Source of the DNA: CAZVAO01 sp964625175
GTDB lineage: Bacteria; Bacillota; UBA994; PWPR01
Assembly (NCBI GenBank): GCA_964625175.1
Contig: CAZVAO010000029.1
Location: 1 to 20,866 of the forward strand
DNA length: 20,866 nucleotides
Direction of reading: 5' to 3'
The position numbers and the translations under genes were made by a program. The first letter of the stretch is position 1. Each line of letters starts with the position of its first letter. The notes beneath the pieces were generated by a model. The model did not search any database and was not told the origin of the DNA. It saw only the letters and a list, made by a program, of their open reading frames with translations. This document shows positions 1 through 5,463 of this stretch, piece after piece.

Positions 1-343
1 CAACTTAGGCATATCTACTAGCGTTAGCGAAACGGTTGCTAACTGGGCCGATTTAGCCAAGGCGAGTGGTTGCAATGGCGTTGTCTGTTCACCGCAAGAA
101 ATTTCTCTTGTAAAAGAGCGTTGCGGACAAGACTTTTTGACCGTCACACCAGGGATTCGCCCTGCATGGTCTGTGAAAAATGACCAGAAACGCATTACAA
201 CCCCTTATGATGCACTCGCACAAGGTGGCGATTACATTGTCATTGGACGACCGATCCGCACAGCAGAAAATCCACGCGAAGCCGCACTGAAGATCGTAGA
301 AGAAATGGCTCAAGGCTATGCAGCCTTCCAAAAAAAGAACTAA
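1..343 (+). CDS. pyrF: Orotidine 5'-phosphate decarboxylase, C-terminal part (cut by left edge)
   Basis: The protein decarboxylates OMP to UMP, the last step of de novo pyrimidine synthesis in the cytoplasm. The open frame enters from the left edge (first full codon at base 2) and gives about 113 residues ending at TAA 341-343. The visible part has the family's C-terminal barrel signature: TPGIRPAW, then DQKR, then TPYDALAQGGDYIVIGRPI, which holds the phosphate-binding GR. The sequence resembles the longer (group 2-like) form of OMP decarboxylase, but the N-terminus and the catalytic DxKxxD are outside the window. It sits 10 bp upstream of pyrE with no terminator between, so the two are co-transcribed. 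Family assignment is firm; the subgroup is inferred. Confidence 0.93.
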   Translation, partial: NLGISTSVSETVANWADLAKASGCNGVVCSPQEISLVKERCGQDFLTVTPGIRPAWSVKNDQKRITTPYDALAQGGDYIVIGRPIRTAENPREAALKIVEEMAQGYAAFQKKN

Positions 344-353
344 GGAGATCCAA

Positions 354-929
354 ATGAACCAAGATCAAATGATGCAACTCTTTAAAGACACCGGTATGGT
401 GCTCGAAGGTCACTTTATCCTCACTTCTGGCAAGCACAGCCCAACTTTTTTACAGTGTTCACAACTCATGCAATATCCTGAGCATACCGAAACCGCTATG
501 AAGGCGCTTGCTGAGAAGTTCAAAGATACGGATGCTCAAGTTGTTGTTGGTCCTGCCATGGGTGGCGTCATCCTTGCTTACGAGCTCGCACGACAACTCG
601 GTCTTAAAGCGATGTATACAGAGAAAGATGATCAAGGCGGCATGGTATTTCGTCGCGGTTTTCGCTTAGCCCCTGGAACAAAAGTTTTAATTGTGGAAGA
701 CGCCCTTTCTACGGGCGGTTCCATTAAACGTGCCATGATTGCCTGTGAATATGCCAATCTTGATATCGTTGGCGTGGCCGTATTAGTCGATCGCAGTGCG
801 GGTAAAGTTAAACTTCACGAAAACCAACATTCTTTGGTGACGATGTCTGTTCCCGCCTATGATCCAGAAGATTGCCCCATTTGCAAAGAAAACAAGCCAC
901 TTACCCACCCAAAAGATTTAAGTATGTAA
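354..929 (+). CDS. pyrE: Orotate phosphoribosyltransferase
   Basis: The enzyme transfers PRPP to orotate to make OMP, the substrate of the PyrF encoded just upstream. I chose the ATG at 354 (191 aa) because AAGGAGATC lies directly before it; an in-frame earlier start at 318 would overlap pyrF and has no such site. The PRPP-binding loop is clear at residues 111-123 (VLIVEDALSTGGS), and GPAMGGVILAYELA at about 66-79 is the usual type I PRTase core segment. The C-terminal tail carries a C-x2-C pair (C174, C177), often seen in the clostridial/archaeal-type PyrE and not needed for catalysis as far as I know. A strong intrinsic terminator follows within 11 bp, so it ends the pyr operon. Confidence 0.96.
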   Translation: MNQDQMMQLFKDTGMVLEGHFILTSGKHSPTFLQCSQLMQYPEHTETAMKALAEKFKDTDAQVVVGPAMGGVILAYELARQLGLKAMYTEKDDQGGMVFRRGFRLAPGTKVLIVEDALSTGGSIKRAMIACEYANLDIVGVAVLVDRSAGKVKLHENQHSLVTMSVPAYDPEDCPICKENKPLTHPKDLSM

Positions 930-939
930 TACAAGCAGG

Positions 940-968
940 AATTCGCCCATAAAGGGCGAATTTTTTTT
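940..968 (+). terminator. Intrinsic terminator after pyrE
   Basis: A perfect 9-bp stem, AATTCGCCC (940-948) with GGGCGAATT (954-962), closes a 5-nt loop, and an uninterrupted T tract runs to 968. This is a textbook rho-independent terminator placed 11 bp after the pyrE stop. Confidence 0.93.
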
Positions 969-997
969 AGGTAAATTGATTTATAGGAGGTTTTGCA

Positions 998-1951
998 ATG
1001 GACGATATGATTAAGAATATGCGCGAACGAAACGTATTCTCATTTCAGTCTTTACAGAAAACAATCGACGATTCCCTTTGGCACCATTATCTCGGGGATA
1101 AAGCTAAAATTGACAAACATCGGATCATTGGTCCCGTACCAGCAAACACGTTAGCCCAATCGGATCAAGACAGAGGCAACCCCTTTGTGCTCTGGACCTA
1201 CACCTTTGTACCCCGCAATCTAGACCCTAACAAGAAATATCCCTTGATGGTCTTCCTACACGATGGCGTACACTCAAACTTACATACGCGTGACTATCAT
1301 CTTGTAGAAGAGCTCATCGATCAAGGCTATATCATCGTCTCGCCTGAATACCGTGGCAGCACAGGCTATGGCGAACAATATTACAAGCTGATTGATTACG
1401 GCGGACTTGAAGTTGAAGATACATTTGCAGCACGTAATTGGGCAGTAGAAACCCTCGATATGGTTGATCCGGAACGTGTTGGTATCATGGGCTGGAGTCA
1501 CGGAGGACTCCATACCCTCTTTAACATCTTTAACCATCCAGATTCTTACAACTGTGCCTATGCTGGTGTGCCTGTATGTGACTTAGTTGCTCGTATGGGT
1601 TACAAAGGCGAGAACTATCATAAATTATATTCTGCAGATTACCATATTGGGGTATCGGCTGTTCAAGATCCTAACGCCTACAAAATGCGTTCACCTGCAT
1701 GGCATGCCCATAAGCTAGAGAAGCCACTACTTATTCACACCAACACTGCGGATGAAGATGTTAACGTGCTCGAAGTGGAACACATGATTAAGGCTCTCAA
1801 AGCCGAAGGCAAAACATTCGAGTACAAAGTGTATGAGAATGCACCAGGAGGACACGCCTTCAACCGCATTGACACTGTTTTTGCAAGAGAAGTGCGCAAA
1901 GAAGTCTATGACTTCATGGCTGGATATCTCAAGCCGCCTTTTTGGAAATAG
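998..1951 (+). CDS. S9-type (prolyl oligopeptidase-like) serine hydrolase, copy 1
   Basis: A 317-residue alpha/beta hydrolase of the peptidase S9 catalytic-domain type. The nucleophile motif is GWSHGG (Ser167). The acid is in ADEDVN (Asp252 or Asp254) and the histidine in GGHAF (His286), spaced as in dipeptidyl peptidase IV/acylaminoacyl peptidase relatives. SPEYRGSTGYGE (about 115-126) is also typical of S9. There is no beta-propeller, only about 75 residues before the hydrolase core, and no signal peptide, so it is probably a cytoplasmic peptidase or esterase of unknown substrate. The segment near the oxyanion hole reads HDG (88-90), where the downstream paralogue has the usual HGG. The start at 998 has AGGAGG 7 nt upstream. 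Only about 29 nt separate the pyrE terminator from this start. Confidence 0.85.
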   Translation: MDDMIKNMRERNVFSFQSLQKTIDDSLWHHYLGDKAKIDKHRIIGPVPANTLAQSDQDRGNPFVLWTYTFVPRNLDPNKKYPLMVFLHDGVHSNLHTRDYHLVEELIDQGYIIVSPEYRGSTGYGEQYYKLIDYGGLEVEDTFAARNWAVETLDMVDPERVGIMGWSHGGLHTLFNIFNHPDSYNCAYAGVPVCDLVARMGYKGENYHKLYSADYHIGVSAVQDPNAYKMRSPAWHAHKLEKPLLIHTNTADEDVNVLEVEHMIKALKAEGKTFEYKVYENAPGGHAFNRIDTVFAREVRKEVYDFMAGYLKPPFWK

Positions 1952-2042
1952 GTGTTAGATATTAGATATTAGGTGTTAGGCGTTAGGGGTTAGGAGTTAG
2001 GGGATTAATGATGGGCGATGGGTGTTAGGTATTAGGGGTTCG
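1952..2042 (+). repeat. Phased 7-bp repeats (NNNTTAG)
   Basis: Starting at the base after the stop codon of hydrolase copy 1, seven consecutive heptamers of the form NNNTTAG occupy 1952-2000: GTGTTAG, ATATTAG, ATATTAG, GTGTTAG, GCGTTAG, GGGTTAG, GAGTTAG. After 21 less regular bases the array resumes with GTGTTAG, GTATTAG and GGGTTCG (2022-2042). The last four bases of each unit are fixed while the first three vary. Confidence 0.85.
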
Positions 2043-2066
2043 GATTCAGAATTAAGCAATCACCTT

Positions 2067-2149
2067 TCCACCCTACTCCGTGTCCTGTGTCCCCAAGAAG
2101 CGATGGATGATGGGCAATAGGTGTTAGGAGTTAGCTGTTAGGCGAATTG
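2067..2149 (+). repeat. Dispersed segment, copy A, with more 7-bp units
   Basis: A C-rich stretch leads into TGTCCCCAAGAAGCGATGG (from 2088), which recurs in altered form at 3407 and 3632. It is followed by four more heptamers (GCAATAG, GTGTTAG, GAGTTAG, CTGTTAG; 2114-2141). No ORF or recognised motif is present. Confidence 0.6.
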
Positions 2150-2248
2150 CAATCGTTTAACAATCGCTTGACTATTGCTTGACTATTGCTTAACCATTGC
2201 TTGGCTATTGCTTGACCATTGCTTGGCTATTGCTTGACCATTGCTTGA
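2150..2248 (+). repeat. 11-bp tandem repeat, nine units
   Basis: Nine head-to-tail 11-bp units of consensus CYATTGCTTGA fill 2150-2248 without a gap. The two leftmost units are the most diverged (CAATCGTTTAA, CAATCGCTTGA). Inner units alternate between CTATTGCTTGA and CCATTGCTTGG/A. Each of the later units creates a TTGRCY hexamer at its junction. The array ends 39 bp before the start codon of hydrolase copy 2. The period is close to one DNA helical turn. Confidence 0.9.
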
Positions 2249-2287
2249 CTATTTATAGAATCTATCTCTGAAAGGAGAAAACAAACA

Positions 2288-3244
2288 ATGACAGATGATC
2301 GAATTCAACAAATGCGTGATAATGGCACGTTCCAAATGCAAACTTTGCAAAAAACCATGGATGACGTGCTCTGGCAGCAATTCTTAGGGCACAAAGCAAA
2401 AATAGATAAATGGCGGATTATTGGGCCTGTCCCCGCTAACACAATGGCACAATCCGATCAAAATAAAGGGAATCCCTTTGTGCTTTGGATTTACACTTTT
2501 GTACCCAAGAAACGTGCTGAAGGTGGCAAGCATCCCCTAATGGTCTACATCCACGGCGGTGTTCATGCAAACTTTGCATCGCGTGATTACCACCTGATGG
2601 AAGATTTATTGGACCAAGGTTATGTAATTGTATCACCTGAATATCGCGGAAGCACAGGCTATGGCGAACAGTATTACAAACTAATCGATTACGGCGGACT
2701 AGAAACAGAGGATACATTTGCAGCCCGTAACTGGGCCGTTGAAACCCTTGATATGGTTGATCCAGCGCGCGTAGGCATCATGGGTTGGAGTCATGGCGGG
2801 TTACATACCCTCTTCAACATTTTCAACCATCCTGACTCCTATGTTGCCGCTTATGCAGGTGTTCCGGTTAGTGACCTTGTAGCCCGCATGGGTTATAAAG
2901 GGGAGAACTATCATAGTTTATATTCTGCGGATTACCATATTGGCAAAACTGCTGTACAAGATCCTGCAGAATACAAACGACGTTCCCCAGCATGGCATGC
3001 TGATAAGCTACAAACACCTCTGCTGATTCAATCCACAACCAGTGATGAAGACGTCAATGTGCTTGAAGTTGAACATCTTATCAAATCACTGAAAGCTGCA
3101 GGCAAAGACTTCGAATATGAAATCTACGACAATGCCCCAGGCGGACATGTTTTCGATCGCATCGACACCGTAGAAGCGCGTAAAGCTCGGCAAAAAGCCT
3201 ACGACTTCTTGGCCAAGTACTTAGACCCACCGTTTAAGAAGTAG
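2288..3244 (+). CDS. S9-type (prolyl oligopeptidase-like) serine hydrolase, copy 2
   Basis: A 318-residue paralogue of the gene at 998, collinear with it over the whole length and clearly a tandem duplicate (most residues identical by eye, with long identical blocks around the active site). The triad is intact: Ser168 in GWSHGG, Asp253 or Asp255 in SDEDVN, His287 in GGHVF. The segment near the oxyanion hole is the canonical HGG (89-91). As in copy 1 there is no propeller and no signal peptide, so it is a minimal cytoplasmic S9 hydrolase; the substrate is unknown. The start at 2288 has GAAAGGAG upstream. Unlike copy 1 it has its own 336-bp upstream region packed with repeats, which may supply a promoter. 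It has no close downstream partner. Confidence 0.86.
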   Translation: MTDDRIQQMRDNGTFQMQTLQKTMDDVLWQQFLGHKAKIDKWRIIGPVPANTMAQSDQNKGNPFVLWIYTFVPKKRAEGGKHPLMVYIHGGVHANFASRDYHLMEDLLDQGYVIVSPEYRGSTGYGEQYYKLIDYGGLETEDTFAARNWAVETLDMVDPARVGIMGWSHGGLHTLFNIFNHPDSYVAAYAGVPVSDLVARMGYKGENYHSLYSADYHIGKTAVQDPAEYKRRSPAWHADKLQTPLLIQSTTSDEDVNVLEVEHLIKSLKAAGKDFEYEIYDNAPGGHVFDRIDTVEARKARQKAYDFLAKYLDPPFKK

Positions 3245-3252
3245 TTTTTTAG

Positions 3253-3343
3253 GGGTTCGGAATTAGGCGATAGGTGATAGACGATAGGTGATAGGCGATA
3301 GGCGATAGGGGTTAGCTTTTAGCTTTTAGCTTTTAGCACTTAG
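3253..3343 (+). repeat. Thirteen contiguous 7-bp repeats
   Basis: Thirteen heptamers run in perfect phase for 91 bp from 9 bp after the stop of hydrolase copy 2. The order is GGGTTCG, GAATTAG, then GCGATAG/GTGATAG/ACGATAG variants (six units), GGGTTAG, three CTTTTAG and CACTTAG. Most units end in TAG. The array resembles the one after copy 1, but the dominant units differ. Confidence 0.88.
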
Positions 3344-3384
3344 CATGTAAATGTCGGTATTTTAGCCTTTCATCTTTCCAACAC

Positions 3385-3440
3385 TCCACCTTTCCCCCCT
3401 ACCCCGTGTCCCAAAGAAGCAATAGGCGACTGGGACCAGG
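3385..3440 (+). repeat. Dispersed segment, copy B
   Basis: A C-rich stretch (CCTTTCCCCCCTACCCC region) leads into TGTCCCAAAGAAGCAATAGG at 3407. It matches copy A at 2088 and copy C at 3632 over about 20-30 bp. Confidence 0.55.
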
Positions 3441-3496
3441 GATCAGAACATGGCTGATTAGGTTTCAAACACATGCAAATTAAATAACAAATATAG

Positions 3497-3535
3497 AAAG
3501 CACTAATCAACAATTTCGATTAGTGCTTTTTGCTT
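3497..3535 (+). terminator. Intrinsic terminator
   Basis: A 12-bp perfect stem, AAAGCACTAATC (3497-3508) with GATTAGTGCTTT (3518-3529), closes a 9-nt loop and is followed by a T-rich tail (TTTGCTTT). It probably ends transcription from hydrolase copy 2 after reading through the repeat array. The rest of 3245-3792 holds repeats, this hairpin and the rhodanese promoter/leader; I see no further gene. Confidence 0.82.
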
Positions 3536-3613
3536 TAATATCCTGCCTTTTTCGCACATACTTTGCCGTAGGCTCACCTTGATGTGATCCCAGGTCCCCG
3601 AATCGTGATCCTA

Positions 3614-3663
3614 CCCTGTAACCTGTACCCCGTACCCCAAGAAGCAATGGATATTGCCCCTAG
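3614..3663 (+). repeat. 7-bp units (NCCYGTA) and dispersed segment, copy C
   Basis: Three phased heptamers, CCCTGTA, ACCTGTA and CCCCGTA (3614-3634), run into CCCCAAGAAGCAATGG, the shared core of the dispersed segment also found near 2088 and 3407. The rhodanese promoter overlaps the right end. Confidence 0.6.
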
Positions 3664-3682
3664 CAGCAGCTAAGCGTATAAT
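3654..3682 (+). promoter_or_regulatory. Sigma-A type promoter for the rhodanese gene
   Basis: TTGCCC (3654-3659) and a perfect TATAAT (3677-3682) are separated by exactly 17 bp. Transcription should start near 3689, leaving a leader of about 104 nt before the rhodanese start codon. Confidence 0.75.
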
Positions 3683-3691
3683 GGCAGTATA

Positions 3692-3742
3692 TGAGGTTCT
3701 TAGTAACGGAGTAAGCTCAACCAAGCTCTCCTCAAGACCTCA
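3692..3742 (+). promoter_or_regulatory. Structured leader RNA candidate upstream of rhodanese
   Basis: The predicted leader can fold into an extended hairpin. TGAGGT (3692-3697) pairs with ACCTCA (3737-3742). After a one-base bulge CTT (3699-3701) pairs with AAG (3734-3736). An inner arm pairs GGAG (3708-3711) with CTCC (3728-3731) and AGCT (3714-3717) with AGCT (3724-3727) around a CAACCA loop. There is no T tract behind it, so it is not a simple terminator. I do not match it to a known riboswitch class. Confidence 0.4.
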
Positions 3743-3792
3743 AAGCAAGTTCAGGGATGTTAATCAGAAATAAGCAGACAAGGAGTCATCCA

Positions 3793-4161
3793 ATGAAATC
3801 CGACCACCACAGACCCCCTATCGGTCCGTCAGAGCTGTCTTATATTGAATTTGACGAAATCGATTTTGACAGCCGTCCTATCATCCTTGATGTCAGGAAA
3901 GAGGCGGAACAACGCAGTGTAATCGGTTATCTACGCGGTAGCATGAATATCCCACTCGGCGTCCTGCCCAACAGTCTCGATCGACTAGAGCCTGTTAAAC
4001 ATGATGAAATTATCCTGGTCTGCCTAACAGGTGACCATTCCAATTTGGCGGCACGGATTCTGATAGAGGCTGGCTTTACGAATGTGAAAGTACTCAGAGG
4101 CGGTCTATCTGGAGTTAGCACGGCCCAATTTAATATTAAATTAAATAAACCACCTGGCTGA
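3793..4161 (+). CDS. Single-domain rhodanese-like protein
   Basis: A 122-residue rhodanese domain, expected to carry sulfane sulfur as a persulfide on its active-site cysteine in the cytoplasm. The fold markers are in order: IILDVRKEAE (about 30-39, the LDVR motif), GYLRGSMNIPLG (45-56), and the active-site loop from Cys77 (CLTGDHS) followed by AARILIEAGF and VKVLRGGLSG. The ATG at 3793 is chosen because AAGGAG precedes it at good spacing; an in-frame ATG at 3757 lacks a comparable site. It stands alone with its own promoter and leader. Whether it serves the sulfur side of the Mbx/Mbs-like complex encoded downstream on the other strand is only a guess. Confidence 0.88.
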   Translation: MKSDHHRPPIGPSELSYIEFDEIDFDSRPIILDVRKEAEQRSVIGYLRGSMNIPLGVLPNSLDRLEPVKHDEIILVCLTGDHSNLAARILIEAGFTNVKVLRGGLSGVSTAQFNIKLNKPPG

Positions 4162-4173
4162 CGACTTTAAACG

Positions 4174-4190
4174 AGCGGAAGTTTTCCGCT
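4174..4190 (+). terminator. Short hairpin after rhodanese
   Basis: A perfect 7-bp stem AGCGGAA/TTCCGCT closes a GTT loop 12 bp after the stop codon. The following bases (TATTGTAGG) are only weakly T-rich, so termination may be partial. Confidence 0.5.
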
Positions 4191-4303
4191 TATTGTAGGA
4201 ATCCGGGATCAGGTCTGGTTTCAGATCATGGGTGATTATGTTTCAAGCTCCTCACTATTTCAATAGCTAGGATTCAATAATCCTTTTCTCATTCATAAAG
4301 AAC

Positions 4304-4332
4304 AGAGCACCGTTCAATTTGAGCGGTGCTCT
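4304..4332. terminator. Hairpin, possible terminator
   Basis: AGAGCACCG (4304-4312) pairs with CGGTGCTCT (4324-4332) around an 11-nt loop. Neither strand has a good T tract, so its direction is unclear. It lies between the convergent rhodanese and methyltransferase-like genes. Confidence 0.45.
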
Positions 4333-4390
4333 TGTAATTAAGATTATTGGGAAACCCATATTTTCTCATCTCACCTAATTCGTTCACACA

Positions 4391-4453
4391 TTAGGGACTG
4401 TCCCTAGTGGTCAGTTGTTGACCATTGGGGACAGTCCCTAATGGTCAACAACT
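4391..4453. repeat. REP-like compound palindrome
   Basis: Two interleaved inverted repeats lie here. TTAGGGACTGTCCC (4391-4404) pairs with GGGACAGTCCCTAA (4428-4441). AGTTGTTGACCA (4413-4424) pairs with TGGTCAACAACT (4442-4453). GGGACTGTCCC is itself nearly self-complementary, and GGTCA/TGACC can form a nested hairpin. GGGACAGTCCC-type palindromes of this kind are familiar as extragenic repeats linked to REP-associated (Y1) transposases in many bacteria; no such transposase is in the window. The rest of 4162-4523 holds the two hairpins above and nothing else I can support. Confidence 0.75.
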
Positions 4454-4523
4454 TTCTTTTACAACTTGCTCTAATTCGCAAATCCAATAAGTATTAAATA
4501 GGTTTAATAAATATTAGTTGTTC

Positions 4524-5387
4524 CTATTTTACGATGCCGCTAATTAATTTAACCAATAGGGTGCGTTGTTTGTTGAAGGGCCAGAGAAGCCAGTCTTCCT
4601 GTTCTATATAGAGACTTTTTTGCAGGTCTTGGAGTCCAAAGGAGCCTAGACCGTGTCCATATTGCTTGAGGTAGTTCTCATAGAGGCGATCAATCGACAG
4701 CGTATCTTGGTTTGCAAGAAAGTATTTAATCTGCCGAAGTTGGTCGTCGTTATTTTCATATTCAAGTACATCACTCCAAACCGTTAGGCGCTTCTTGCAA
4801 CTCAGTTGTAGCATGCTTTGGTTAACGCGCTGGATCACGCGAGTGATCAACATCATAAATGGCTCCATTGCCTGACTGAAATTGTCAAGATCGGTAAAAG
4901 CATTAGCCAGATCATAGTACTGTGGCAATAACAGTTGCGTGTAGATAGGAGAAATGATAATATGATCGAACGTCTCCTGTAGAGCTAAATCATTAGGTTG
5001 ATTACTGATGGTAGCAAAGTAGCGTTGTAGGCCTATATAATCTTGACTTTGTAGCAGATACAGGACTCTTTCAAAAAAATAGTCTTGGTCTAAGTCCGTG
5101 AGATCTTTTGCGACCATCTTTACTTTGTGAGGATCTATTCCCTGTATCGATAGCCCTCTTTGAATGGCATCTGTGTCGATATCCAATAAGGTTATTTTTC
5201 TATTATTTTCGAGTAATACACGCAATTCGATATCATTAAGGTGCCCAGCGCCGATGATTAAGACGTTTTGGGCATCACTTATCAAATGAGCAGTGACATC
5301 AGAGCGATAAGACGCCCAGCGCTGGTACATTGCTTTGGCGTCGTATGACTGATTTAATTGTTGATTATAATACTTGATTGTGAGCAT
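4524..5387 (-). CDS. Rossmann-fold, SAM-methyltransferase-like protein of unknown function
   Basis: A 287-residue protein I do not recognise by name. Residues 42-50 (VLIIGAGHL, followed by NDIEL) look like the SAM-binding motif I of class I methyltransferases, and ITLLDIDTDAI (65-75) looks like motif II with the acidic residue after the second strand. About 25 residues later, VKMVAKDLTD fits motif III. The remainder is helix-rich with many Gln/Leu/Tyr residues and shows no signal peptide or membrane segment. The start at 5387 has GAGG 8 nt upstream. It lies tail-to-tail with the rhodanese and downstream of the Mbx-like operon, from which a hairpin (5437-5459) separates it. A nucleotide-binding fold other than a methyltransferase is possible. 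Confidence 0.55.
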   Translation of the reverse strand: MLTIKYYNQQLNQSYDAKAMYQRWASYRSDVTAHLISDAQNVLIIGAGHLNDIELRVLLENNRKITLLDIDTDAIQRGLSIQGIDPHKVKMVAKDLTDLDQDYFFERVLYLLQSQDYIGLQRYFATISNQPNDLALQETFDHIIISPIYTQLLLPQYYDLANAFTDLDNFSQAMEPFMMLITRVIQRVNQSMLQLSCKKRLTVWSDVLEYENNDDQLRQIKYFLANQDTLSIDRLYENYLKQYGHGLGSFGLQDLQKSLYIEQEDWLLWPFNKQRTLLVKLISGIVK

Positions 5388-5436
5388 ATGGTTACCTCAT
5401 TCATGACTTTGCTAAGTTGGAAATAGCTATAAATCG

Positions 5437-5459
5437 AAGGGAGCGCAAAGCGCTCCCTT
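5437..5459 (-). terminator. Hairpin at the end of the Mbx-like operon
   Basis: A perfect 10-bp GC-rich stem, AAGGGAGCGC with GCGCTCCCTT, closes a 3-nt loop 4 bp after the last stop codon of the operon. On the - strand it is followed by CGATTTAT, a weak T tract, so it may stop transcription incompletely and also protect the 3' end. Confidence 0.65.
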
Positions 5460-5463
5460 TATG

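Noticed and set aside
1952..3343. CRISPR array
   Set aside because: The repeats are 7 or 11 bp and contiguous, with no 20-40 bp unique spacers and no cas genes.
3687..3735. PreQ1-type riboswitch suggested by GAGGTTCTTAG in the rhodanese leader
   Set aside because: The required A-rich tail that would form the pseudoknot is missing, and the downstream gene is not a queuosine gene.
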